Below, piece after piece: positions 24,899 to 33,184 of a stretch of DNA of 64,000 nucleotides. Position numbers and translations under genes: made by a program. The notes under the pieces were generated by a model, which saw only the letters and a list, made by a program, of their open reading frames with translations, made no database searches and was not told the origin of the DNA. Source of the stretch: Terriglobales bacterium (GTDB lineage: Bacteria > Acidobacteriota > Terriglobia > Terriglobales > Acidobacteriaceae); assembly GCA_035561515.1 (NCBI GenBank), contig DATMXP010000024.1, forward strand, positions 1 to 64,000, in the 5' to 3' direction. Position 1 is the first letter of the stretch; each line of letters starts with the position of its first letter.

Positions 24899-24950
24899 GG
24901 TGGAGCCGCGACGATTAGAAGCGCGCAAGCTTCCTCGCCGGGCTCCACTT
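24899..24950. terminator. Bidirectional terminator between rpsA and dsrC
   Basis: GGTGGAGCC (24899-24907) pairs with GGCTCCACT (about 24941-24949), with an inner weaker stem. TTTGCTCTTCGTC follows on the plus strand. It lies 13 nt after the rpsA stop and 11 nt after the dsrC stop on the other strand. Confidence 0.6.
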
Positions 24951-24960
24951 TGCTCTTCGT

Positions 24961-25311
24961 CTACACACACCCCGTTGGCTTAGGCAGGCCTGCCACCTTG
25001 CAGGCACCCTTGGCGGGACCAGACGGGAACATGTCGTAGATATCGCTCAGCTTGAAACCGGTGTCCTTGCAGATGCGGCGGATCATCGGTGCGATATCGT
25101 TCTGCTGCCAGTATTCGCGGATATAGTTCACGATCGCCCAATGGCCGTCGCTCAGGTCCTTCAGGCCTTCGGTGGTCGCAAAGTCGAGCGCCACTTCGCG
25201 GTTCCAGATCGCCGGACTCTGCAGGAATCCGTCTTCATCCACTTCGTACTTCTTTCCGTTGATCTCCTGTACAGGCAAAACACCTTCTCCTTGATTTGTT
25301 GTTAATGCCAT
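24961..25311 (-). CDS. dsrC: DsrC sulfur carrier protein with both C-terminal cysteines
   Basis: A 116-aa protein of the DsrC/TusE family (KYEVDEDGFL near the start, WNREVALDFA, EYWQQNDIAPMIRRICKDTG). The C-terminal arm is ACKVAGLPKPTGCV: one Cys, ten residues, then the penultimate Cys. Having both cysteines marks true DsrC, which forms a trisulfide with a sulfur atom, and distinguishes it from TusE, which has only the last. Its start (ATG 25311) overlaps the end of the DsrK-like gene by 10 nt, showing translational coupling. In sulfur metabolism DsrC is the substrate of the membrane complex DsrMK encoded just upstream. Whether sulfite reductase genes exist elsewhere is not visible here. Confidence 0.9.
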   Translation of the reverse strand: MALTTNQGEGVLPVQEINGKKYEVDEDGFLQSPAIWNREVALDFATTEGLKDLSDGHWAIVNYIREYWQQNDIAPMIRRICKDTGFKLSDIYDMFPSGPAKGACKVAGLPKPTGCV

Positions 25312-26906
25312 TCCCAATCCACAAAACCTGGTTTGACGTTACGCATCGCGTTGACGATTAGTTCCGCAAGGCCGCCGTAACCGATGTGGTGGCGCTTCCA
25401 GACCTCGTGATAGACGAAAAGATCGCGGATTTGTCCTTTGCAGTTGCTGCATGGCGCGCAGACGTACTTCGGGTCCTCCGACGCCAGACAATCGGAAAAA
25501 GCATTGAAGATTTGCTCAAGCTTCTTGCGACCTGAAATATTGGCGCGCCAGTCGCCGAAGTTGTTGGGCGACATGATGGCAAATCCGCTTCCGCCGCCGC
25601 AGCAGTAATTGTCGACGCCGTGTGGCGTCATCTCGCGGAAGCGGGGCGCGATGGCGCGAAGGATCTCCCGTTGCGGCTGGACCACGCCCATCAGGCGAAC
25701 AAGGTTGCAGGGATCGTGAAGCGTGATCGGGAAATTGTTGCGCGTCGGATCGAGGTCGAGCTTGCCGCTCAGGACAATGTCGCGCAACAGCGTCATGGAG
25801 CTTTCTCGCGGAATGTTGTGCTCGCCCAGCAACAACCGATCGCCAACCACAGCCAACGCTTTGTGCGCGTGCCCGCATTCGCCGATGACGATCTTCTTTA
25901 CCTTCAGCCTGCGCGCCGCTTCAACATGGTGAAGCGCGACGCGAGCGAATTGTGCGTCGTCGTACCATGCACCGTAATTGACAGAGTCGTACCCGGCGAT
26001 TTCGGAGGACATGGTCCACTTGATCCCGGCAGCGTTCAAGATGAGCGCAAAGGCACCCGGATTCTCCGGCCAAGCAAGAATTTCACCTGCGTTGTGGATC
26101 AGCAGGACATCGGCACCTTCTACATCCCAAGGCGTCTCGACGTTGATGCCCGTCTTCTCTGAAATATCTTCATCGATGAACTCGATGTTGTCGCGAACCG
26201 TGCGGGCGGTCATGCCAGTTGAAGAACCTTTAGCCAGTTGAACCATCGATCCGCGCTCATGCAGTTCCTTCGGCGCGATGCCCATCTCCTGGCTGAAAAG
26301 CTTGCGCAACTCGCGCGTAACCAGTCCGTTGTCGGCACCCATCGGACAGCTCTGTGCACACCGACGGCAAAGGTTACAGCGATAGGCCAGCTCTGCCAGT
26401 CTCGCAATCATCGGCCAGTTGAGCTCGATGTCGCCGTGCTGCAGCCGCGAAATCAGGCCGCCACCTTTCACGTGCTTGAAGTAGGCACGCCGAAGGATCT
26501 CGCTGCGGAAGGTCGGGCGATAGATTTCCGCACGTCCGCTGGCTTCGAAGACGTGGCAAGCATCGGCGCACGTCTGACATCCCACACACTGCTCCATGGT
26601 GAGCAACAGCGGTTGCAGGAAAGTCCAGTTGTTGTTCGCCTCAAAAAGCTTCTTCAGCCCGTTGATAAATCTTTCGACCAGTTCCGATTCTTCTTCGCGC
26701 GACTTCGGTTTCGGAAGATTCAGAGCACAAGTGTCATCAAGTCCGCATTCGCAGCTCTGGCGTACGTTGTCGCTCACCGGCTTCCACATCGGCTCCAGCG
26801 ACTCCGTGAACGCTTTCGGCAAAGGCGAAAGATCGGGCTCCGTCAGGTTCAGCAGCGGCTTGTCCGAAGTCTGGCCCAAGTCCTGGAGGTGAACAAATTC
26901 GCTCAC
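25302..26906 (-). CDS. dsrK: DsrK/HdrD-like iron-sulfur protein
   Basis: A 534-aa protein from a GTG start. It has two ferredoxin-type 4Fe-4S motifs (CVGCQTCADACHV, about 115-127, and CNLCRRCAQSCPM, about 185-197) and a CCG-domain cluster: HDPCNLVRLMG, NYCCGGGSGF and CAPCSNCKGQ. The CCG domain in HdrD/DsrK binds the noncubane cluster that reduces heterodisulfides, here presumably the DsrC trisulfide. An extra Cys-rich segment (CECGLDDTC, about 54-62) lies at the N-terminus. The GTG start lies inside the last codons of the DsrM-like gene (GTGA overlap), and dsrC overlaps its end. No membrane helix: it docks on DsrM on the cytoplasmic face. Confidence 0.87.
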   Translation of the reverse strand: MSEFVHLQDLGQTSDKPLLNLTEPDLSPLPKAFTESLEPMWKPVSDNVRQSCECGLDDTCALNLPKPKSREEESELVERFINGLKKLFEANNNWTFLQPLLLTMEQCVGCQTCADACHVFEASGRAEIYRPTFRSEILRRAYFKHVKGGGLISRLQHGDIELNWPMIARLAELAYRCNLCRRCAQSCPMGADNGLVTRELRKLFSQEMGIAPKELHERGSMVQLAKGSSTGMTARTVRDNIEFIDEDISEKTGINVETPWDVEGADVLLIHNAGEILAWPENPGAFALILNAAGIKWTMSSEIAGYDSVNYGAWYDDAQFARVALHHVEAARRLKVKKIVIGECGHAHKALAVVGDRLLLGEHNIPRESSMTLLRDIVLSGKLDLDPTRNNFPITLHDPCNLVRLMGVVQPQREILRAIAPRFREMTPHGVDNYCCGGGSGFAIMSPNNFGDWRANISGRKKLEQIFNAFSDCLASEDPKYVCAPCSNCKGQIRDLFVYHEVWKRHHIGYGGLAELIVNAMRNVKPGFVDWEWH

Positions 26907-27772
26907 TTCTGCACCTCGCCCTCGGGAGCGCCAGCCGCAATTTCTGCCCAGGTCTTCCCCGCGTGCATATGCCCGGCCGACCACGTAGGCCGATATGACA
27001 AGTTCTGGGCAATCGGCCGCACCAGCTTTTCGCCTCGATTCGGCTCGTCATCCCATCGCACCGAGTGATACCCGAAGTACTTACCAATGAAATGGGCCAT
27101 GGCAGAAAACGGGATATACGCCAGAAGCGCACAACAAAGAAACAGCCCGACCGTCAGGGTTGCGGGGAGGGCTAAATCTGTATTGAAGAACAGGGCCGCC
27201 CTAACAAAGTCGCGGACTGAAGGTACTGCTGCCTGAAAGCTTCCGATCAAGAGCAACGACGCCGCAAAGATGATGAGTACGAGGTGAATAGCGTGAGCAG
27301 GATTCGTTGAGTTCTTCAGTTCGCGGTCGAACCAGCGACGTGATAGCAACGCCGCGGACCCAATAATGCAAAGCGCCAGGGAGACTCGGCTTATCCATAC
27401 GGCCGCCGGGACTGCCAGGCCGACCACCTGCAATAGAAACGCGAACACGACACCGAAGATTCCGCCGTGAAAAACAAGGGACCGCCACCAGAGGTCGGGT
27501 TTCGCTTTTCGAACCGTGTCGAGCAGAATTATCTCGACCACCATCGTCCGAAGTTCGCCGACCCGGTTGCGGCGCCGAGACTTCGTCCACCACTCGCTTT
27601 CTTCGAAATACGATCCGCCATATGCGGCGCGTACAGGGTCTTCGTGAGGAACTGGATACAGTTCCCAGCGCAGGTGCATCGGGAACCGCGAGTATTCGTG
27701 CGCGCGCTTTACGCAGCCTATGACGAACAGCAGCAGACTGGCGTATAGCGAAATGTATAGCAGTGCCGCCAT
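26903..27772 (-). CDS. dsrM: DsrM/NarI-like membrane cytochrome b subunit
   Basis: A 289-aa membrane protein with about six hydrophobic helices. The cytoplasmic N-terminal loop has HLRWELYPVPHEDP and GGSYFEESEWWTKSRRR, typical of DsrM-like quinone-linked subunits. His residues in the helices (FHGGIFGVVF, HAIHLVLII, MAHFIGKYFGYHS) are candidates for heme b ligands. It should take electrons from menaquinol, or pass them to it, in exchange with the DsrK-like subunit. Its ATG lies 4 nt after the end of the cysteine desulfurase gene and its stop overlaps the GTG of the DsrK-like gene. Confidence 0.85.
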   Translation of the reverse strand: MAALLYISLYASLLLFVIGCVKRAHEYSRFPMHLRWELYPVPHEDPVRAAYGGSYFEESEWWTKSRRRNRVGELRTMVVEIILLDTVRKAKPDLWWRSLVFHGGIFGVVFAFLLQVVGLAVPAAVWISRVSLALCIIGSAALLSRRWFDRELKNSTNPAHAIHLVLIIFAASLLLIGSFQAAVPSVRDFVRAALFFNTDLALPATLTVGLFLCCALLAYIPFSAMAHFIGKYFGYHSVRWDDEPNRGEKLVRPIAQNLSYRPTWSAGHMHAGKTWAEIAAGAPEGEVQK

Positions 27773-27776
27773 GTCG

Positions 27777-28985
27777 CTACGCGTTCGCCATCACGGTGGA
27801 CTTCTTCGCCCGCCGTTCCTTTGCCCACTTCGCGATCTGCTTCACGCCTTCTATAGCAGCGTCGATATCCGACTCGGTGTTGAAGGCACCGATGGAGAAC
27901 CGCACTCCACCGTGAAGTGGAACCGTTCCGAGCTGTTCGTGGACAAGTGGAGCGCAGTGCAAGCCGGTGCGCGTCGCAACGTTGTGATCCACGTCCAGCA
28001 TGGTGCCTACGTCGCCTGCCTCGAGTCCCTCGACGTTCATCGTGATTGTGGACAGATGGTTTTCAAGGCTGCCGCAGCAGTAGATCTTTACGCCGTCGAT
28101 TGGCTTTAAGCCGTCCACCAGGCGTTGAGCAAGCCTCATCTCGCGCGCATGCGTCTGCTGTACTCCATGCTCATCGAGCCAATCCTGCCCTGCCCACAGA
28201 GACGCGACACCCACCATATTCGGAGTGCCGAACTCCATGCGCCACGGGTACTCCTCCAGGTGATACGGATACGCAGAGCGCACACCAGTTCCGCCTCCTC
28301 GCGTCTGCTTCAATTCCACGTGCTTGCGAACACACAATCCGCCGATACCCGTGGTTCCCATCAATCCTTTGTGTCCGGTGAAGGCCAACACATCGATGTT
28401 CATTTCCTGCATGTTGATGGGGATGACGCCGGCAGTCTGGGCTGTATCAATCGCAAAGTAGATGCCGTGCTCACGGCAGATCTTGCCCACTTCTTTCACC
28501 GGCTGAACCGTACCGAGAACGTTCGAACCATGATTCATGATCACGAGTCGCGTGTTGGGCCGGATTGCATGCAGGATTGCCTCAGGTTCAACGAACCCCT
28601 GCGCGTTGAAACGAACGTAGGTGGCTTGCACATTGCTGTCGCGAACCAGGTGATTGATGGGACGGATCACCGAGTTGTGCTCAAGGCAGGTGGTGATCAC
28701 GTGGTCGCCAGGCCGCAGCAGGCCGAAGATGATCAGGTTCAGCGCGTCGGTCGCGTTGTAACCGAAGCACACGCGCTCGGGAGCATCCAGGTCGCCGCCG
28801 AATAATTTCGTCAGCCGCTTGCGGAGTTTATCCAGAAGTGAACCGGCCTCAATGGCCAGGTCGAAGCCGCTACGTCCCGGATTCACTCCGGTTTCGCGGT
28901 AAAACTTCATCATGAAGTCGTAAACAATCTCGGGCTTCGGCCAAACCGTTGCCGCGTTATCCAGATAAATAAGCTTTCCGTCCAT
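27777..28985 (-). CDS. Cysteine desulfurase-family aminotransferase class V
   Basis: A 402-aa PLP enzyme of the NifS/SufS-like superfamily, probably the branch sometimes called cysteine desulfurase family protein. MDGKLIYLDNAATVWPKPE opens it. CLEHNSVIRP contains the substrate-side His, HGIYFAIDTAQTAG the PLP Asp, and VLAFTGHKGLMGTTGIG the PLP Lys. ATRTGLHCAPLVH bears the C-terminal active-site Cys that would carry the persulfide. Being first in a tight cluster with dsrM, dsrK and dsrC, it probably supplies sulfur (or selenium) to this pathway. That link is inference from gene order. Confidence 0.85.
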   Translation of the reverse strand: MDGKLIYLDNAATVWPKPEIVYDFMMKFYRETGVNPGRSGFDLAIEAGSLLDKLRKRLTKLFGGDLDAPERVCFGYNATDALNLIIFGLLRPGDHVITTCLEHNSVIRPINHLVRDSNVQATYVRFNAQGFVEPEAILHAIRPNTRLVIMNHGSNVLGTVQPVKEVGKICREHGIYFAIDTAQTAGVIPINMQEMNIDVLAFTGHKGLMGTTGIGGLCVRKHVELKQTRGGGTGVRSAYPYHLEEYPWRMEFGTPNMVGVASLWAGQDWLDEHGVQQTHAREMRLAQRLVDGLKPIDGVKIYCCGSLENHLSTITMNVEGLEAGDVGTMLDVDHNVATRTGLHCAPLVHEQLGTVPLHGGVRFSIGAFNTESDIDAAIEGVKQIAKWAKERRAKKSTVMANA

Positions 28986-29096
28986 CAGTTGCGCCTCGCG
29001 AAAATCGTATGGCGCATGGCGGGTGAAGGTACAGCGAGGTTGATAGGTATTGGAGACAGATCGCCTTCAGATTGATGGAAATCTGAGCCATTGGCC

Positions 29097-29618
29097 TTAA
29101 GACTTTTTCGTCGCGCTCGAAGCCACTTTCTTTCGTGGTTCCGGCAAGGGCTCTGCCTGCACTCGCGGCTGCACCGGCCCCCAGGTGATCGCCGATGAAA
29201 GGATCATCGACGTCGTCGTCGCCACATAGGGCATCAGCGAATCGATGGCGCGTTCCAAATGCTCCATGTCTGCGACTGCCATCTTTACGATGAACGACTC
29301 CGCGCCGGTCACGCGGTGGCATTCCAGCACCTCCGGGCGCGACTTCGCCAGTTCCACGAAGTGCTGCAATTTGTCGCCGGCCACGTTCACGCGAATGAAT
29401 GCCTTTACGTTGTAGCCGCACGCCATCGGATCCACTTCCGTCCGGTATCCCAGAATGATGCCGGCATCCTCCATATTGCGCACCCGCTCAGCAACCGCCG
29501 GCGTCGAAAGACCCACGCGCCGACCCAGTTCCGCGAACGGGATGCGAGCGTTCTGTTGCAGTTCCTGAAGAATGTTCCACCCGATCTGGTCGAGTAAATG
29601 CTCCCGGCTACGTTGCAT
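29097..29618 (-). CDS. Lrp/AsnC-family transcriptional regulator
   Basis: A 173-aa protein. An N-terminal winged helix (about 8-60: DQIGWNILQELQQNARIPFAELGRRVGLS, then TPAVAERVRNMEDAGII) is followed by the AsnC/RAM ligand-binding domain (65-145) and a basic tail (EPRKKVASSATKKS). The family senses amino acids and binds DNA as octamers. It sits 111 nt upstream of the cysteine desulfurase on the same strand, so control of the sulfur cassette, perhaps in response to cysteine or methionine, is a sensible guess. Confidence 0.88.
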   Translation of the reverse strand: MQRSREHLLDQIGWNILQELQQNARIPFAELGRRVGLSTPAVAERVRNMEDAGIILGYRTEVDPMACGYNVKAFIRVNVAGDKLQHFVELAKSRPEVLECHRVTGAESFIVKMAVADMEHLERAIDSLMPYVATTTSMILSSAITWGPVQPRVQAEPLPEPRKKVASSATKKS

Positions 29619-29703
29619 GAGGGCACCTGTTAGAAGTTTTAGGAATTGTAGTGCACGTGCCTGTGGGTACCCGAAACCAGCAGACTTATCCGGCGCCTGG
29701 AAG

Positions 29704-29952
29704 TTAGGCGAGGTTATATGGCAACTTACTCACCATCTGTTGGATTCCGGCAATCTGTTCCGTAAGCTGCCCGAAATTTCGATGGACTTCCTTCTCAACA
29801 GCAACCCACCGATCCAACAGTTCGGGATCCGGTTTCACGTTGTCACGAAGACAAGCGCCCATCTCCTGAGCAATAGGAAGCACAGCGTGCAGCATCTCGT
29901 GTTCCCGCATCGCTAAACGCCAAATCAGCGCGAAAAGAACTCTATCTTCCAT
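29704..29952 (-). CDS. Small hypothetical protein
   Basis: An 82-aa, all-helical, charged protein (MREHEMLHAVLPIAQEMGA, LDRWVAVEKEVHRNFGQLTEQ). No known domain and no obvious ribosome binding site before the ATG, but the composition looks coding. It lies between the Lrp gene and the tRNA pair on the same strand. Confidence 0.5.
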   Translation of the reverse strand: MEDRVLFALIWRLAMREHEMLHAVLPIAQEMGACLRDNVKPDPELLDRWVAVEKEVHRNFGQLTEQIAGIQQMVSKLPYNLA

Positions 29953-30076
29953 AGCAGCGCGATTATAGGATTTGGGCGGTCAGCTTTGCTGTGAGGAATG
30001 GAGCAACGGCAGGACAGGGCTCTACGCCCAGCTTGCAGTTTACCTTAACTTTTGCCAGTAAGTTGTTGAAACTTAA

Positions 30077-30153
30077 TGGCGGGGTCGACGGGACTCGAAC
30101 CCGCGGCCTCTGCCGTGACAGGGCAGCGTTCTAACCAACTGAACTACGACCCC
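30077..30153 (-). tRNA. tRNA-Asp (GUC)
   Basis: A 77-nt tRNA. Acceptor GGGGTCG pairs with CGACCCC, then G and encoded CCA. The anticodon arm is CTGCC-CTGTCAC-GGCAG (anticodon GTC); the T-arm is GCGGG-TTCGAGT-CCCGT. It lies 28 nt downstream of tRNA-Val on the same strand, so the two are probably co-transcribed. Confidence 0.95.
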
Positions 30154-30181
30154 GCTTTCGCGGATGGAAGCTTTCGGTGAT

Positions 30182-30258
30182 TGGTGGGCAGTGCAGGACT
30201 CGAACCTGCGACCTCCTGCTTGTAAGGCAGGCGCTCTAACCAGCTGAGCTAACCGCCC
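30182..30258 (-). tRNA. tRNA-Val (UAC)
   Basis: A 77-nt tRNA. Acceptor GGGCGGT pairs with ACTGCCC (one G-U), discriminator A and encoded CCA. The anticodon arm is CCTGC-CTTACAA-GCAGG (anticodon TAC); the T-arm is GCAGG-TTCGAGT-CCTGC. Confidence 0.95.
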
Positions 30259-30483
30259 TCTGATTTCCCTCGTGGTGGGTGTCAGAGGGGAACTTCCCGC
30301 TTCCGAGTTCCATAATACAGGTCACTCAATTTTCGGTCAAACCTTTACCCGTTCATGCATCAAACTGCGACACTCCGACTCATTCTTCTGCTGACGGGCA
30401 TCTTTTTACCTGCAATTGGAAACCAAGTAAATGCTTGGTGGCTCCGCTGCTAGCTTCAACCCCTCCGCTGTTTGGGAGCGTTC

Positions 30484-30870
30484 ATGAAAGCCATTTTGTT
30501 CGTCGATGACCACGAAGTACTCGCTCGCCTCAGTTGCGAGATCCTCGAAATGCAGGGATACCGAGCCGTCTCCGCCTACAGCGCCCAGGACGCCCTCAAC
30601 AAGTTCGAGAACCAGAAGTTCGATCTCATGGTCACCGATTTCCGCATGGAAGGCATGAACGGTCTCGAGCTCGCCCGCAAGGTCCACGACAAGTATCCCG
30701 ACGTGCCGGTCATCATCGTCACCGGCTACGGTCCCATCGACGCCGGCAAAGAGGTCGATACCGTCCTGCAAAAGGAAGAGCTCTTCCCTGATCTGCTCGA
30801 CAAGATCAAGTTCTACCTCGACCAGGCGGAGGCCCGCGAAGAAGAAGTGGGCGCCCGCGACTCCGCTTAA
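30484..30870 (+). CDS. Single-domain response regulator
   Basis: A 128-aa CheY-like receiver: AILFVDDHEVLARL (acidic pair), phosphoacceptor Asp in DLMVTDFRMEGMNGLEL and Thr in VIIVTGYGP. The KP motif of the last loop is replaced by LQKEELFPD, so the Lys is retained but not the Pro. A negatively charged tail ends the protein. GGGAGC precedes the Met chosen. No kinase is adjacent; it is followed at 43 nt by the hpnK-like gene. Confidence 0.85.
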   Translation: MKAILFVDDHEVLARLSCEILEMQGYRAVSAYSAQDALNKFENQKFDLMVTDFRMEGMNGLELARKVHDKYPDVPVIIVTGYGPIDAGKEVDTVLQKEELFPDLLDKIKFYLDQAEAREEEVGARDSA

Positions 30871-30913
30871 GCTCGTCACAACCAGACTTGACGCCAGCTG
30901 TTAGACTGACGGC

Positions 30914-31855
30914 GTGCGCCGCCTCATCGTAAACGCCGACGATTTCGGTCTAACGTCTGGAGTGAATCAGGCCATCGCCGAGGCACATCAGCGCGGCATC
31001 GTGACCTCCACCACCTTGATGGCGAACGGACGCGCCTTCGCCGACGCTGCTCGCCTCGCACGCACGAACCCCAATCTAAGCGTCGGCTGCCATGTTGTTT
31101 TGGTGGATGGCCAGCCTGTTTCGCGGCCCGAACAGGTCCACAGTTTGCTCGCGCCCGCCGAAAAACCGCCGTCAGTTTTTCGCCGAGGGGCAGTCCGCCG
31201 TGTTGCCGCCACCATGGCTCCGCGGAACAGTTTCTACGACGGCTTCGGCGACATCGCGAAGCGCAGCATGCGCGGCCAGCTTCGCGCCGACCAGATTGAG
31301 CAGGAAGTCATTTCTCAAGTCCAGCGATTGCAGGGCGCCGGGATCGACGTCACCCACATCGACACCCACAAGCACACGCACATGTTGCCGCGTGTTGCCG
31401 ATGCCGTTTTCCGTGGCGCACGCGCCAGCGGTGTCCGCGCCATCCGCAATCCTTTCGTGCCGAACACTGGTTTGGTTTTAAGCCATATCATCCGACGGCC
31501 CATACTTTGGAAGCGCTTCGTCGGCTTCTCGTTCCTGCGCGGATACAACTACGACTTCCGGCACCGTGCCGAAGCTGCTGGACTGGCTACGCCGAATGGC
31601 AGCTTTGGTGTCATCAGTACCGGTGCCCTGAACGAAGACATCTTCCGCGCCGTGGTCGATTCCATTCCCGAAGGCACATGGGAATTCGTTTGCCATCCCG
31701 GCTACAACGACGACGAACTGTCGCACGTTCGCACTCGCCTTCGCGACTCGCGTGTGAAGGAATTCAATCTGCTGACCTCACCGTGGGCAAAGCAAATTCT
31801 CGATGAGCACAAAGTCAAACTTGTCTCGTATCGCGACCTCGTCGCTAACCAATGA
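30914..31855 (+). CDS. hpnK: YdjC/HpnK-type carbohydrate deacetylase
   Basis: A 313-aa protein of the ChbG/HpnK family, polysaccharide deacetylase-like metalloenzymes. It opens MRRLIVNADDFGLTSGVNQA with the metal-binding Asp pair; further His ligands lie in THIDTHKHTHMLP (about 150-162). A conserved end CHPGYNDDEL is present. Homologues are encoded in hopanoid gene clusters or remove acetyl groups from chito-oligosaccharides. No other hopanoid gene is in the window, so the hpnK name is tentative. Start is GTG. It lies upstream of bshA; bacillithiol synthesis also needs a deacetylase, but the known one (BshB) is of the LmbE type. Confidence 0.78.
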   Translation: MRRLIVNADDFGLTSGVNQAIAEAHQRGIVTSTTLMANGRAFADAARLARTNPNLSVGCHVVLVDGQPVSRPEQVHSLLAPAEKPPSVFRRGAVRRVAATMAPRNSFYDGFGDIAKRSMRGQLRADQIEQEVISQVQRLQGAGIDVTHIDTHKHTHMLPRVADAVFRGARASGVRAIRNPFVPNTGLVLSHIIRRPILWKRFVGFSFLRGYNYDFRHRAEAAGLATPNGSFGVISTGALNEDIFRAVVDSIPEGTWEFVCHPGYNDDELSHVRTRLRDSRVKEFNLLTSPWAKQILDEHKVKLVSYRDLVANQ

Positions 31856-31871
31856 AAGCAGCTCGCGTCCA

Positions 31872-32042
31872 ATGAATCAGAAGGGCCAGTACCCAGTCCC
31901 AATCAACGCCCCTTACGGTACTGGTCCTCTCCCGGGCTCACAGACACCACTGCGGGCCCGCGATGTGTGGAGAGGCGCCTTTCTGCATCTCACGCCGCTT
32001 TCTGGAATCGAATCTAGCAATCACTTTAACGAGGCCTCATGA
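31872..32042 (+). CDS. Possible leader ORF coupled to bshA
   Basis: A 56-codon frame between hpnK and bshA, rich in Pro and Gly (MNQKGQYPVPINAPYGTGP). Its stop overlaps the bshA start in an ATGA arrangement, which suggests translational coupling. No family is recognised and no strong ribosome binding site precedes it. It could be a small protein, a leader peptide or chance. Confidence 0.35.
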   Translation: MNQKGQYPVPINAPYGTGPLPGSQTPLRARDVWRGAFLHLTPLSGIESSNHFNEAS

Positions 32043-33184
32043 AGATCGGGATCACCTGCTATCCCACATACGGCGGCAGTGGCGTCGTCGCGACGGAACT
32101 CGGCATGGAACTTGCCGAGCGTGGACACGAAGTCCATTTCATCACTTACTCGCAGCCATTCCGGCTTCGCGAAGATCAACAGAACATCTTCTTCCACGAA
32201 GTCGAGGTCTCGCATTATCCGTTGTTCGACTATCCACCTTACGACCTGGCCCTCGCCACACGCATGGCCGAAGTGGCCCAGTTCTATGCTCTCGATCTTC
32301 TGCACGTTCATTACGCGATTCCACACTCCGTCAGCGCTTTGCTTGCGAAGCAGATGATCGGTTCCCTTCCCAAAGGATCTTGGCGGCTTCCCTTTGTGAC
32401 CACGCTTCACGGGACCGACATCACCCTGATCGGTCTCGACCGCTCTTATCTTCCGATCACGCGCTTCTCGATTGAGCAAAGTGACGGCGTTACCGCCATC
32501 TCGAAATATCTGCGCGACAAGACATATCAGGAATTCAACGTTCGCAACGAAATCCAGGTCATTTCAAACTTCGTCAATTGCGACATCTACAAGCGCACCG
32601 ACGAAATCCGCAGTAAGCGCCACGAGTTTGCGAAGGACGACGAGAAGATCCTCGTCCACCTTTCGAACTTCCGCCCCGTGAAGCGCGTCTGGGATGTCGT
32701 CGAGGTCTTCGACCGCGTCCAGAAGGAAATTCCATCCAGGCTCATTCTGATCGGTGACGGCCCCGATCGTTCCCGCGCCGAATGGCTCGCCATGGAAAAA
32801 GGCATTCACGACAAGGTACTCTTCCTCGGCAAGCAGGACTTGGTTCACGAAAAGCTCGCGCTCGCCGACGTCATGTTGCTGCCCAGCGAACTCGAGTCTT
32901 TCGGTCTCGCCGCGCTGGAAGCCATGGCCTGCGAAGTTGTTCCTATCTCGACCGACGTAGGTGGACTCCCCGAAGTGATCGAGCACGGGCGTACCGGATT
33001 TCTCGCCCGCGTCGGAGATGTGGAATCGATGTCGCGCTATGCCATCGAGCTTCTATCCGACGAAACCAAGCTCAAGGAGACCGCATACCGCGCGCGCGTT
33101 GCCGCCCAGTCGCGTTACTGCACCAGCAAGATCATTCCGCAATACGAGGATTTCTACCGCAAGGTGTTGGAGCGCGCTTCCTGA
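32039..33184 (+). CDS. bshA: Bacillithiol glycosyltransferase (N-acetylglucosaminyl L-malate synthase)
   Basis: A 381-aa GT4 enzyme that joins UDP-GlcNAc to L-malate, the first step of bacillithiol synthesis. The N-terminal signature [22 protein letters not shown] and [18 protein letters not shown] are typical of BshA; the C-terminal nucleotide-sugar site is [27 protein letters not shown] and SNFVNCDIY also match. Acidobacteria are reported to make bacillithiol. BshB and BshC are not in the window. GAGG precedes the ATG. Its 3' end overlaps the convergent kinase gene by about 30 nt. Confidence 0.9.
   Translation: MKIGITCYPTYGGSGVVATELGMELAERGHEVHFITYSQPFRLREDQQNIFFHEVEVSHYPLFDYPPYDLALATRMAEVAQFYALDLLHVHYAIPHSVSALLAKQMIGSLPKGSWRLPFVTTLHGTDITLIGLDRSYLPITRFSIEQSDGVTAISKYLRDKTYQEFNVRNEIQVISNFVNCDIYKRTDEIRSKRHEFAKDDEKILVHLSNFRPVKRVWDVVEVFDRVQKEIPSRLILIGDGPDRSRAEWLAMEKGIHDKVLFLGKQDLVHEKLALADVMLLPSELESFGLAALEAMACEVVPISTDVGGLPEVIEHGRTGFLARVGDVESMSRYAIELLSDETKLKETAYRARVAAQSRYCTSKIIPQYEDFYRKVLERAS

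Noticed and set aside
24961..25311. Calling this protein TusE (tRNA thiolation)
   Set aside because: TusE lacks the first of the two C-terminal cysteines; here both are present and the gene sits with DsrM- and DsrK-like genes.
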